Assembly: GCA_001931875.2 (NCBI GenBank)
Contig: MSJH02000279.1
Coordinates: 1-64,000, forward strand
Length of the DNA: 64,000 bases
Direction: 5' to 3'
Origin: Byssochlamys sp. IMV 00236
Taxonomy: Eukaryota > Ascomycota > Eurotiomycetes > Eurotiales > Thermoascaceae
The notes beneath the pieces are model-generated. The model did no database searches and was not told the origin of the DNA. It saw only the letters and a list, made by a program, of their open reading frames with translations. Shown here in pieces: positions 9,949 through 22,600 of the stretch; position 1 is the stretch's first letter; every line of letters begins with the position of its first letter. Position numbers and translations under genes: made by a program.

Positions 9949-12455
9949 TCAATAGAAAGAGGGAAAAATGACTAATATAAAAAAAATGAAGAGAGATTTT
10001 TTTTTTTTGGTTAGCTAACCCGATTGGATGCCAATGTGCGTCACAGCACATGGGTTCCCCCCTCCTTCCTTTATCATAATTTGGGCTACACTATGTGTGT
10101 CTCTAGTTTATTCTTTATAAATAAAACAATGTGGAGATGATGGTTGCTATGGATACTTGAACTTACATTTATAATATGCATTTAGACACCAATACAAAAA
10201 TATTAAAGTAGATCCAATGAAATGTATACATTATTCATTACAAATCTTATTTTTGCTTTATGTTGAATGTACTCGACGACATATAGTGCCTCGACCATCA
10301 ATTGGACTAGAAATTTGGTCTTTATAAAATACACAACATATGGATGTGTTTATTATATGGGTATTTTTATTTAAGTAACCACTAGATTAGTTCACAGACT
10401 ACTAGACGAGAGCTATGTCGCTCGTATCAGAAATACTTTTACTGAGAGCTTCAGCGTCACTAACTTTATCCTGTTTAATATTATTTAGTATTTTTAAACA
10501 TTGTATTTTAGTCAACCTTTCCATATCACAAATAAGCTCAACAATAAACCCTAATATGGATGACATTAATATTTGGTTCACCGCTAATGTAATGCTTATA
10601 CTTAGCATCTGATCACATTTTGTAATTTCTAGATCTGATACAATTCTTTGTGGTTGAGTATTCAAAGGAAATCACTTGAATAAGTTTATACAAGCCATTT
10701 TGATGTGGTTCCATGTAACAAAGCCCAATCATGTTATGACTACCTATTTTCATCCCAAGTGCTTTTCCGGTGGGCACATGTTGAAACTGATAGTATAGCT
10801 GTGGTATTTACACACTAGATACATCGTATATATAACATATATCAGTTTAGAGACTCACTTATATAAATGGTCTAGAAGCCTCATTGAGGTATAACTGCAA
10901 AGGTAACGCTTTCACATAAAATTAAACTCACACAAAGTATAGAAAAGTAAAACCTCTATGCATCAATAACCACAAGTCAATAGGACATTTACTTAATAAA
11001 TACATTATTCTTTTGTCCATTGACTTTTACGGCTTCATGTTTTTATATTCAACAAATATTACAATAGCTTGCATTTTTGATTCGGTAGTGAAGTTGCTTT
11101 TTTAAGTTCTTCCCAGATGGGTCCTGTCCTCTTTGTTTGATCTTCCGTTGGGGCAGAAGCAGACGTACCGTTGGGGTATGCACTAGCTGAGCCTCGTCAA
11201 TTGTCCAACTAGCTTATGTACCCCTTTGCGTCTGCCAGACAGCAGGAAGCATCATCAAACAATCTGTCACAGCTGTGATCTTAGATAACTAGCTCCCAAC
11301 TAACTACTAGCCCCCTGTAAAGGTTCCAATCCAATGCCCATAAATCTCCTTTTGGCTGTCTGAAAGCCTCCAGTTGAGTGATGAAACGAACGATCGTTGT
11401 CAGCTCAGGACACGTATTGAGCATCATAGAAAGAGATTGCATAGAAATCCTTGAACACACAATCATCGCCTTACTGAGTCAGTTGATAAAAAAACTTACC
11501 TTGACCAAAGAGAACAACCAGAAGAGTTACCAAAAGAGTAAAAGAGTAAAGTATAAAGAGAAAAGAAAGAGAGGGATAAAGGGATAAAGGCAAATTTCTC
11601 TCTTTATACCCTTTTCTAAGTTATGTGAAGTTATTGGCTTCTATCTTATCAATAAATAAGGTTTACACTCACACTTTTGTTTATTTCTAAAGTGTTTCAT
11701 GACCCTTTGTCTATCTTTTTTATATTTACTCAGGTTATCACTTGAATATATATTTTAATGAAGTTATCCACCTCTTTTTTCCATAGTAAAAAGGCTAAAG
11801 AGCAATAAATTTAATACATCCTTTGTTTACATCACACATACAACAAGCTGAAAAATGACCCTTAATCAAGTGGACACTACGGGCGCTTCATTTAGGCTTT
11901 ACCTGTGATTCTACTTTTACAACTTCATACTACCAAAGTCTCTATCTAACCTAAGGCTGTCCAGTGGAATTTTCATATGATTGAGCTTGCTTCTTTGCTG
12001 ATAGCGCATGATAATTTAACAAAGAATAACAATATTTCTTGAAAAGAAACAAACCAAGATGACCACTTTATAAATTGGTATTCTGGATCAAAGAATATGG
12101 AAATACTTTGGTTCCTGGGTAAGTTTAGCATGATGTCCATACATTGACTATATCACAGGTTATTAGCTCCTTCTCGTGAGTTTCATTGTGCGCGTAGTGT
12201 TGGTCTTAATCATTATCAGCACGTTAATATTATAAAAATACAAAAGCTCACTCCTTCAAAGTTGTTTTTGCCCAAATCTTCTTTTTTTATTTTACGTTTT
12301 TACGCTTCTTGATCTATGGATCAGTGATCTATCTCTTCATCTGCAAACTATTTAATAGTTCAAACTCTCTCCCTGTGTGGTGAACGGACATAGAATGCCC
12401 TTTTTCTTCTATCGTGACTCGCTCTTCTTTTTCATAAGCAACATATAAAGACGAC
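9949..12455. other. Gene-poor spacer between FZO1 and RPP21
   Basis: About 2.5 kb of AT-rich DNA. It holds the FZO1 promoter at the left end, the RPP21 leader (CT-rich) at the right end, and decayed coding sequence at about 10402-10830 described separately. I saw no intact gene, RNA gene or clear terminal repeats. Confidence 0.5.
10402..10830 (-). pseudogene. Frame-broken coding relic, family unknown
   Basis: On the minus strand two open stretches follow each other in different frames. The first, from about 10800 to 10625, runs about 60 codons and includes FQHVPTGKALGMKIG. The second (10665-10402) runs about 87 codons. No splice that I tried joins them in phase, so this looks like a decayed gene. 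The style vaguely recalls repetitive hypothetical proteins of mucoralean genomes, but I could not place it in a named family. Confidence 0.25.
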
Positions 12456-13053
12456 ATGGGCAAACAGAAAAAGCCAAGCATTAATCCAAAGAATCTTCAA
12501 GCTTATGAACGCATCAACTTTTTACATCAGGCATCTGTCTTGATGTCAACTATTAAATATGAGCCTAATGCAACGACCAAAGAATCAGCGGAGAAAAAAG
12601 CAAAAGTGAAGGACTGGCAAGGAGATCCTAAAGGAACTTTACTTGGTACTAGTCGATACTTGAATAATACAATGAAGCATATATCTGCTAAACTTGTTAT
12701 CAGATTGTAATGTATGACATAGAGTGAGAGATATATAATATTAAACAATTTATAGGGACTCGCATTTAAAGAGAATGGTATGCAAACGCTGCGATACGAC
12801 TCTTTTACCTTCCATTACATCCACACACCGCATCAAATGTAAGCTCTCTTGTACATTTTACTTGATCTGTTATTGAACCTCTTATGTATTAGCTACGCCA
12901 GTGACAACCATAGTAACTACCTGCAAAGTATGCAAAGCTAAAAAGAGATTTGCATTTCATGATAAAGATTATGTCCTTTTTAATGATAAGGCAGCCATTC
13001 ATGATGAACAGAATGATACCAGCGAACCATCTTTAGATAGCAATACTTGTTAA
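12456..13053 (+). CDS. RPR2: RNase P/MRP protein subunit Rpp21 (Rpr2 family)
   Basis: Exons 12456-12706, 12756-12838 and 12893-13053 give 164 residues. The N-terminus carries the family segment with AYERINFLHQAS, and a zinc ribbon is built from C93, C96, C122 and C125 (CKRC ... CKVC) followed by a basic KAKKR stretch. In fungi and humans this subunit binds the RNA of RNase P, which removes 5' leaders from pre-tRNA in the nucleus. Snm1 of RNase MRP is a paralogue in yeast; with one copy seen here the two roles cannot be separated. The acidic C-terminal tail is not conserved. Confidence 0.82.
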
Positions 13054-13306
13054 TATCTATCCTCCCTGGATAAAGCACTTATTTAGAGCAATCCTTAGGC
13101 AATAGTAAGAGATCAGAGACAAGACTTGACTGAGCAGTGAATAAAAGAAGGCAACTTTCTTTTTTCATTACTAGTTTATTTAAATATAATAGAAAAATGT
13201 ATCTCAATTGAATGAAACTTGATCCGTGATAAAAGTCAACAAAATAAATTCAAATTAATCTTTTTCCTTTTTTTTTTTTTTTCTTCTATTTATAATAATA
13301 AACTCT

Positions 13307-15128
13307 ATGACGACAACAGATATTGAAAATGATGCTATTCAATGGGCAATAGAAGACACAGAGAATGCTCCATATTTTTATGATCAAGTTTGTAATCTTG
13401 CCTCATTCTTTAGTTTTATGCAGTCTTGTTTACATTAATTTAGAATGAAGCCTCTTCTTCTACTGCATTTGATCCTTTTCAGGATATGACTAAGGATATA
13501 ACTGAACAAACTGAACCAGTTGAACCACCATTCAAAGCTGAACCTATGACCATTCGTGTAGAGGATCCTCAAAAGAGTCCTAATGGTTCCTTTATAACTT
13601 ATAGATTATTTACAATGGTAAAATAATAGTTTATTCTTATACACACATGACTAAACTATCTTTCAGACCTGTTTAGAACACTATTCAACCAATAATAGAC
13701 CCGTTCGAAGAAGGTTTCGAGACTTTGTTTGGCTTCATAATGCATTATCAGCCGAGTTTCCTACTTGTATCATTCCGCCACTACCTGAAAAGCATCGTCT
13801 AAGTAAGCAACAACAAAAAGAAAATAGTAGAATATATTTTAATACATTATGAACAGAGTTCATTAAAGGAGATCGATTTGATCCACAGTTTATAGAACAA
13901 AGACGATTAGGGTAATTATTATATCACTCATTTTTATTTCATTTACTGACCATGATCATATCAGACTTCAGTGGTTTATGGATAGAATTGCAAGACATCC
14001 TTATTTACAAGCATCACAGTACACACGTCTATTTTTAGAATCAACTGATTTTGTAAGTTTTGATTGAACCGAGAAAAAGCAGAAAGAGAGAACTTATATG
14101 TTTACATATAAACAGGCAACGGATAAGAATGTTTATAGCAAAACACTTGCAACAACAGCATCAAACAACACCGCTTCTAATGGTGGTATTCTTTCTTCTT
14201 TTTTCAAACCAGCTATCAAAGTGAAGAAACCAGATGAGAAGTTTGAAGAGATGAAGGATACAGTCGATAAGTTTCAAGATAATCTACATGTAATTGAAAA
14301 GCTATATTCCAGGATTGGCAGACGACAGCAGGAACTCGAGAATAATTATAAGCAGTTTGCAGCAAGTATTCGAGGACTATCTGGACTTGAGACAAATGTA
14401 GATCAACCTCTAAGACAGTTTGCAGAATCTATTGAGACATATGCAAATGCTTATAAAGAAAGGGTAAGAATGATCACCGATAGATTATGATGCCATCTGA
14501 CATAAATTTGTTCTTTGCAGAGGAGACAGGAGGAGCTATTATTCTTGAATGACTTACACGAGCTACTCAATTACTGTCATGCAACTAAAGTAATGATTAT
14601 AAATATTTTAAAAAAAATTGTAAATATTGATAAGCTTGTACACAGGAGCAATTAACAGAAAGAGACATGAAGCAGGTAACTTTTGAAGACATGACGGTTG
14701 ATTTACAAAGCGTTGTCTTGGAAAGAGAAAGAATATTGTATCCAGGCAAAAACTTTGGTAGCACGTCTGGCATGAATATAACAGAATTCATGACGGATAA
14801 GATGACTGATATTGGAAAGGCCAGAAATGAAAAATTGCTTCGATTGGAGTTAAAGATCAAGCAGGTAAATAGAGAAAAAGTAATGTCATATTAGATTTTT
14901 ACTCTTTTGTAGATGCAACAAACTGTAGCAAAAGCAAATGATGAGAATAACAATTACTCTAATCAAATGGTCAAAGAGTTTGAACTGTTTAAACAGGCTA
15001 AACAGACCGAATTGAAACAGAGTTTAGCTGCTTATGCAGATTGTCACATAGAGTTTTACACAAAGAGTATCTCTATCTGGGAGAACATATTGCCCGTCTT
15101 AGATCGAATCCAGTTACAAGATATGTAA
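13307..15128 (+). CDS. SNX4: Sorting nexin Snx4/Atg24 (PX-BAR)
   Basis: Nine exons: 13307-13387, 13444-13617, 13667-13802, 13857-13911, 13965-14052, 14116-14463, 14521-14589, 14646-14864 and 14913-15128; 461 residues (yeast 423). The PX domain has the phosphoinositide-binding RRRFRDFVWL block, the proline-rich IIPPLPEKH segment and the FIKGDRF stretch. The C-terminal half is heptad-rich, as in the Snx4-type BAR domain. Snx4 recycles cargo from endosomes and serves selective autophagy. Intron 1 has the weak donor GTTTGT; the remaining donors are ordinary GTA forms. Confidence 0.9.
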
Positions 15129-16051
15129 TCATCCTCCTCTTTTTTTCTCTCTTTATTCCTTATTTATAATGGCATCCAGTGTAAATACATCATCAAATAA
15201 AGAAAACTGTAAATAGCAGTCGTCACTATGTAGTATTTCGTTTATCGTAAAGGATTTGACTTAGCGATGCTTAAAGCACCATTAAACATTTATGTATGTC
15301 CTTAACAACCCTATGCGTCTAAGCAATTACGTTCTCTACCCAAACCTGAGCTGTGATGAGGAATTTGGTACCTGTGCTCCCTCGGAGTATCAGATGACGC
15401 TGATGGTCAGCTACTTTGCAGGAAATATATAACTGATAAGCTATGTTTAAAAAACTGTCATCAGGAATAACTCCTTAATGACAACTATTTTGTCGTCCGT
15501 TATGTTTACTTTTACGATAATAATGAGCACATAATGAACATTAGCGACACGAGGCTTGAGCTACTTTTTTGACAAGAGATGTGCTGTGAATATTGGGATT
15601 AGCATTGTTGCGTATGTGTATATGCTAGCTTAATCCAATTAAAAATGTCGGTGTATGTTGATATGACCAGCGGCTATTGTCAACAAAGGTGAAGTTAAAA
15701 ACCTACTCAATTGCTTTGATAGACAAAGGCTCCCTTACATTTCTTTTATTACTTGATCTTCATTTCTCATCCCTGTCATTTACAGCAAGAAAGACATTAA
15801 ATATGTCTATGTGCCTTTATTGATGTGGATAAATCGACACATGATGCAGAGTATTTTAATATGCAAGAAATGATTGGTGATACAAGGTTGAAATGCTTAA
15901 TGAAGCCACTTTGTGTGTAAAAATAGCAACCAAAGTTTACCTGTGTTAGATCACAAATCCAATTATAAGATATTTAAAATCAACCTGCTCCCTCTTTTTT
16001 TTTCCCCCTCTCCTTTCTTCTTTTTGCCCTTTTTTATTTTGATTATCAATA
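15129..16051. other. Spacer between SNX4 and ATG22-like genes
   Basis: About 0.9 kb with no open frame of note. The last 60 bases are T- and C-rich and form the leader of the permease gene. No repeats or RNA genes seen. Confidence 0.5.
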
Positions 16052-17814
16052 ATGACATCCAATGTAGATAAATCACAAGTAAGCGAAGAAGAAAATGTAA
16101 CTCGTAATGATGAACAACCCCTCACTTCAAGAGCTGAATTATGGAGTTATTACCTGTATTACAATGGAGTAAGTTATTCTTGCATTAAAAAAAAACTTTG
16201 TATTGACGACATTTTTATTAGAACAATGGTTATACTATATACAGCTATATGCCAGTCATTTTGCAATACCTTGCTTATCGTGGAGGGTTCAATCCGGAGA
16301 CAAACGGTCCCTGTGACATTCAAGACGCCCTTAAACCATGTAACATCCATTGGCTATCATCAAGCGTTCCTGTATCCTCTATGCTTTTATATGTTCAAGC
16401 GATCGCTTTCTCGATTCAACTGCTGCTTTTCACAACGTTTGGAAGTTTAGCAGATTATGGTAGATGGAACAGATACATCTTGTTTACTGCTACCGTGATA
16501 AGCTGTCTGTTCCAGGCTCTTCCTATAGTCTTGATCAATGACGACGGTTCACACTGGCCACTAATGATGGTCGTTATGATTATTGGTCTCATCGCTTACG
16601 GTGCAACCCTTGTGTTCTATGCTGCTGTATTTCCAATTCTAAGGTATATATATATATATATATACATATATACATTATCCTACAGAATATTCATTCTTTG
16701 TTTGCAGTGATAATCTACCTGCAGTGCGAGAGAAGGGTGAAGATCCTGAGAAATGGAGAAATCACGTGTCGACCATATCGACGACCTGGTCCAACGTCGG
16801 TTTTGTCATCGTCTCTGGTATCCTCGCGGGCGTTTCATTTGTGCAGTACAACGGAGGTGACCTTGGGGATGCACCCATGTATAACTTTATTGGTACTGTC
16901 TTTTGTGCAGGGTTCCTGGCATTGAATGCGATTCCTTACTTTATAACTATGCCCAAAGGCAGAAAGGGGCCTCCACTTCCTCCAAATAGCCATTACTTGA
17001 CCCTCGGCTGGACTTCCATCTTTGAAGCACTAAAGTAAAAAACAAAAGACAAAAAAGAAAAAGGAAAAGTGACTGATATATTTTCAAAGAGAGGCCAAGA
17101 AACTTCGATACCTGTTTATGTACTTGATTGCATATTTTATGTTTTCTGATGGTGTATCGACAATCTCACAGATGCAAGGCATCATTCAAGGTCAGCTTAC
17201 GAGTTTCTCGGCCAAGGAAGTTACGCTCATGGGCTTAGTCAGCGCCATCACATCCATTATGGGCTGCCTCATGTTCCTATGGATCGCAAAATTCTTTCAA
17301 CTCAAGACAAAGACAAGTCTACTTATTATCATGGCCACAACGGGTCTTGTGGCCGTATGGGGATCATTTGGTATCGCATTTGATAATTTTGGAATCAAGG
17401 TACACACACATGCTTTTTGAAAATACCAAACCTACTAAGCACTGATGTGTGTAATAGACAAAATCTGAATTATGGGTGTTGAGTGTCTGGTCTGGAATAT
17501 TCATCGCTCCCATTTGGGCATGGCAACAAACCATGTTGGCAGAATTGATTCCAAAGGGTAAAGAGAATTTGTTCTTTGGTCTCTTTGGCGTGGTCAACAA
17601 GGCATCGTCATGGATCGGTCCAGTCGTGATTGGTGCGATTACCGAAGCAACCTCGAGTATCTGGAAAGGATGGCCCTTTGTGCTCGGTTTGTTTTGTATA
17701 GCCATTCTCATTGTTATCTTTATTGATGTCGATAAGGCCAAACAAGAAGCGCTGGATTACAATGCTCGTAATTGTGTACAGGACACGAGTAGTGATACAA
17801 AGTTGGATGCCTAA
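16052..17814 (+). CDS. ATG22: Atg22-type vacuolar amino-acid permease (MFS)
   Basis: Exons 16052-16168, 16222-16643, 16708-17034, 17090-17399 and 17458-17814; 510 residues. It has about twelve hydrophobic spans in the arrangement of Atg22 proteins: an N-terminal block with NNGYTIYSYMPVILQ, the FGSLADYGRWNRYI loop between spans, a central cytoplasmic loop, and the C-terminal GLFGVVNKASSWIGP block. Yeast Atg22 exports amino acids from the vacuole after autophagic breakdown. Several mucoralean and ascomycete genomes carry more than one paralogue, so this one need not be the autophagy-specific copy. A TA repeat lies in intron 2. Confidence 0.85.
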
Positions 17815-18849
17815 AAGAATCCTTTTATATAAAAATAGTAAAATGTTGGTAGTGCATTGTGTATGTGTCTGTGTATACTCAAAGGAACGTGTCAATGGTA
17901 CGATTTACCATTGTTGATGAACCTAAAATACAGCTTAAAGAGAAGAAGATAGAAGCTTGCGGGAATAATGTTTGTTTTTTAAGGGATACATTAGAAACTA
18001 TAAATAGTTATGTCACTCAACGATGTCCTTAATAACTAGAGTGTAACTCTTTCTTGACTAGGAATTAATATATGAATATATGACATCTAAGAATAAGCAA
18101 ATATTTAATTTTTATTCTTACTAAAGAGACTCTTTTTAATTCTTAATGCTTTTTATTACTATTACTTGGGAAAGCATGATTGGATTATTATGTAAAGTAA
18201 TAGGATATATAAGGTTCAAATACCGCTTGTGGATCTAGAGTAAGCAAAGAAAATATTTATGCGTTAGAGATTTGAGTTCCGTTTAGACAAACAAGCAAAA
18301 TAGTGATACGAAATCAATTTGATCTGTAATTAATAACGAGCACGAGTCCAGATGAATGCAAGGAAGTACAAGATCAGCATTGACTGTAAGTAACCATTGG
18401 TGACCTAGAAACATAACATTGAGATTATCTGGGGTGTAGCAAAATTAACTCGAGTAAAGAAATTGGATGATTTATAGAGTCGCACAGAAGGTAAATGTCA
18501 CTCTTGGATCTCAATGCCACTGGTTTAAAGATGCATGAATAATTCTCAATGTCTGATGTTTAAAATGTTAAACCGTCTCTATGGTAACACAGCCAATGCT
18601 GTATATACATATATATAAATCTCACCAGTCTCGGTTAATAGGGAATTGAATGTAGTTTCTCTATCCTAGTGACCTCAGATATCAACCGTCTCTTACTCAG
18701 AATGGTCTAGTCCCTATCCAATGGCACACACGCTGGATGAAAAAAGGATCGACGCCCTAAAAAAGAAAAAGTCACAATAAAAATATATAAAAAGAAACAA
18801 AAATGAATTCACGTGTAACGGCCCCAGCCTACGAAACCTGTCACAGGCC
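17815..18849. other. Spacer between the permease and SWIRM genes
   Basis: About 1 kb of AT-rich DNA. On the minus strand at about 18407-18333 there is a short open stretch with one hydrophobic segment ending IWTRARY, preceded by a CTAG acceptor, but I could not connect it to a start codon. No certain gene. Confidence 0.35.
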
Positions 18850-18858
18850 TATAAAAAG
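18850..18858 (+). promoter_or_regulatory. TATA box of the SWIRM gene
   Basis: TATAAAAAG lies 69 bp before the start codon of the following gene, a normal place for a core promoter, and sits in a GC-richer stretch than its surroundings. Confidence 0.5.
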
Positions 18859-18918
18859 CGGATTACCGTCGATTGAGCTATAAATCAAGCTATGCTTCTT
18901 TCTTTCTTGTAATTTTAA

Positions 18919-19613
18919 ATGATACCAATTTCACCCCCTGTTACGCCAAAGACTTGCTATGATGAAAAATATGACGATCATCATCACGACTCATATGATC
19001 CTATCCTAATAGCAGATCTCAAAACCATCACTAAACGATCTCGCGTCAAGTCAATTCCTCGTCGATCACCTTCGCCTTCTACGCGCCACTGTTTCACCAT
19101 GAACCTGTCTGATCTTTACAGTAAAAAGAAGCCACAACCTAAACAAACCAAGAAATCCAAGTCGGATACGGCCGCATTGTACGATGCACTGGATATCACT
19201 CAGCCTGATAAAGAATTCTTTCAGGATGATCCTCAATGGATACCAAATATGGATGCATTTGCACAATACCCTCATGTTAAAGCAGTGTGGAAAGGTAAGT
19301 CATGAATTGTAAAAGTTCTTTTCTTTTGCTCATAATTTCATTTGCAGGTACTCCGTTGGATATTTCACATATGCCATATTACGAATTACTGCATCCTGGT
19401 GAAGTAGAAGTAGCTTCCATCCTAAGATTAACGCCAGAACAGTACTTGAGATGCAGAAGGGCGCTTATCGTTGGTGCTCAGCAGTTTGATAAATTGCAAA
19501 TGACCTTTAGAAAGTCAGATGCCCAGAAGTGCGTACGAATTGATGTAAATAAGACAAGCACACTTTGGACTGTATTTAGTCGATTAGGTTGGTTTAATCC
19601 AAGACAGCACTAA
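18919..19613 (+). CDS. SWIRM-domain protein (Fun19 type)
   Basis: Exons 18919-19294 and 19348-19613; 213 residues. The first half is low-complexity and basic with SP sites. The C-terminal 90 residues form a SWIRM domain: the YPHVKAVWKGTPLD entry, MPYYELLHPGEVEVASILRL, the LTPEQYLRCRRALI helix, the FRKSDAQKCVRIDVNKTS helix and a closing WTVFSRLGWF. The same arrangement occurs in yeast Fun19 and fission yeast Laf1/Laf2, which are small SWIRM proteins linked to chromatin complexes. The domain binds nucleosomal DNA or protein partners; the complex here is unknown. Confidence 0.85.
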
Positions 19614-19661
19614 GCCAAAATAAGATATGTTCTCTTTTTTCCCACTACCTCCTTTCCTTAC

Positions 19662-19684
19662 CCTCTCTCTCTCTCTCTCTCTCT
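19662..19684. repeat. (CT)n microsatellite in the 3' region of the SWIRM gene
   Basis: About eleven uninterrupted CT units shortly after the stop codon, followed by more pyrimidines and a GT-rich stretch. Confidence 0.8.
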
Positions 19685-22600
19685 ATCTTTTCTCCCTTAT
19701 CTTTGTATGTGTGTGTATGTGTGGTGTACATAATATATGATTTATAAAACATGTATATGCAATTTCAATTACAAATAATAATAAAAAGAATTTATTTGTT
19801 TATTCGTTGGTTGCGACGTCATTTTTCTATATTATTAAATGTTGCTCAGAAATAGTGTACTTCATTAACTAGAAGAAATTACTCTGGCGTCGATCCCTTT
19901 CTGTTACCTACTCATTAGCCATTATCAAGCCTATTTATGGTGGGAATCATTAATTAGTTTATTATATAATTAATGAGCTAATTCATTTTCTAAGCCCATC
20001 TTCTGTATAAGGTCTATTTATAGTCCTCCTTTTTTCTCTTTCAAAGAACAGTACACTCTTCTGGAAATCATTCGCCAATTTTAGTAAAAAAAAAACGACT
20101 GACTTTGAAAAAGGTAATTAGACGATCCATGGCAATTAATGAACCTTGCCAGCTGTTGTATGACCTTGGCCTGCATAAGTTAATGAACAAGACAACAACG
20201 GTTTTTTTAGGGAGCAAAATTACAGGTTCTCTAATGAACCCATGCCAATAGCATGCTTAAAAAAATACACAATGGTAACCAATAATGGATAATCAACAGT
20301 GTAAAATACAAAAGTGGTATTTACTGATAACCACACAATGTGACCAATATAGCCTTGTCTTTCACATTAACTAGGTCTGATCCTACAATCGTGTTATGAG
20401 ACCAAAGTCAAGCCGTCATAGAAATTTGGTTAACTGGTTGATCTACAAATACCAAGAGAAAAGATGAGAAACATGAGTCGTCGGTTGAGCTCTTTTGAAA
20501 AGATTGATTGATAACCAAAGCAATCATTCTTTAATTTGCATGTTTGAAAGCAACAAAATGCCGTATAATTTTACTATTCCAGGCATTTCGAACACGTAAA
20601 AGAACTTGTTATATTTTCCGGTTTTCATGCTAAAAGTTGTCCTACAAAAACACAGTCGTAATGGCGTTCTGTTGATGAGTAACCAACTTATTAGCTCAAA
20701 GCATCCTTTACGCTTATCTAAGTTGATATAGTGAAAGCAAATAGAGGAAAAGAAACGAGATATCAGTATTTCTTTATTCTTGATTGACATATCTTTTGTC
20801 GTATTTCTACTTTTGTATCAAATAAAGCTACAGCCTCCGTCGTCATATACACACTAATCCACAGCACTCATGTGAGTACAACCTATAGATGTAATTGGTT
20901 GCCAACATTCATTCTTGTATTTAAGAATCAATTTCTTTATTGCCATTAATCTCTTTCTTTTCTCTGTTCATAAAAAAGATTATAAAGTGGCTCATTCTAT
21001 TTTGTTGTATTATTATGCCTCCGAGGTAAGCCTACTTGTTCCATAGCTATTGCATCTCCTTTCCGATGTTGGCTTATAAGCTATATCTTACAAGAGAAAG
21101 CGATAGCAAACTATTGCTGCTGATGTTCAATGGTGTATGGACAACAAACCTTAGACAAAAGGCTTTTCTAGAAATACACAATCTATTATATTGACAATAT
21201 TCTGTCAGTAGATTCAAATCTATTGTATAAAAGCATTTACTTCAAGAAAAAGAACGGCTAATGGAAGAATTTGACCACTGTGGAAAGGAGCAGTGACTTT
21301 AAGTTGTATAAGTTGGAAAAATTACGCGTCCATGTCCAGCTGAGCACTTGTGTGGATGTTCCTCCTTTTCACGCTGATAGCACCAATAGCACAAATTGCT
21401 CCAAGGATTGTCACTGTCTTCACTCGAATCTTTGGCAAGACTACTTCCGCACCAACTTTCGATCAATCCACTGCTCTTTTCATATTGACATGAAAAGCCG
21501 TCTCGTCAATAAATACACAATTGCTTAAACAATCCATATAGGACAGCTGCTGTCTGGTTTCCCAGCCGCGTCTTTTTTCCAGGTTTTTCCTATGAATTTA
21601 GATTGACTGAGTGGAAGTGAGCTTTCTTCGTACTGACTCTGCATTTGTTCCTCGTGAAGTCGCATGATACAGCATTTGATACTTTCAGATCCATGAATTG
21701 ACTCGTCAAGCTATCCATTAATTGATCTAAAACTAACATTGACTTCTTGTCCATCAGTTCAGCCAAAAAAATCCTTTATTCTCTTCCAACAGGACCCTCC
21801 ACTTGCTTTCTTTGAATTACATTCTGAATGTCTTCGTAATCTCTATCATACCAGCCTTGAGCAATGCGTACAGTACTTGCTTTATTTTTTTTACTTGCCT
21901 ACATCAGTTGTGCTTTATGTAGCTGTGACATCTCCTTTTTCTAGGTAACTCTTACCAGAGGCTCTGGATCTTTGCTAATTTTAGTTCTCAGGTTTGGCTG
22001 AATTTGGGTAATTTAAGCGCTGATCCAAGTTAAAATAAATTAAGACCCAGTTTTCGTTTTGGACAACCTTTGTAATGCCAACTGGTTGGTTAAACTGTTT
22101 CAGTTTGTAACGTCGCTATGTCAATTGATGCGGGTTGATTTCCAGCATGGGGCAAATGGATGCCAGTCCAGAGAGAAAGTCTCGTTCCAATAGACGGATG
22201 AGGTCATTACTTTGTTTGGGACGAATACAAATGAATTGCTGTATACAATGGAATAGTACGGGAGGAAACAGCTGCATAGAATAGAGACAGGGACATTTTC
22301 GAATACTGAGGACATTACTAGGATCAGAGTCAAAGAAAAAAAAAGTTCAAAGACAAGGTTAAAAAAAGAAGTCTTGCATGCCTTTTTTGTGTGCCTTAGT
22401 TTTCTCTAAAGAATTAAATCAATGTTGATGCAATTGGCAATTGTTCTTTACGATTCAGCAACTTGAACACGCTTTTTCACACGATAACAGGCTCAGGGCA
22501 CCGAGTAATCAAGGATTAAATGAGCTCATACATATAAACTTTGGCTAGTTTAGCTATCTTGATATTTTACTAGATCTGATCCCAACCAGATAAAAAACGA

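Noticed and set aside
18205..18235. GGTTCAAATACC resembling a tRNA B box
   Set aside because: No A box or cloverleaf could be drawn around it.
18333..18790. Possible small split gene on the minus strand ending IWTRARY, with another exon-like piece near 18720-18780
   Set aside because: The two pieces do not join in phase and no start codon with a plausible exon was found.
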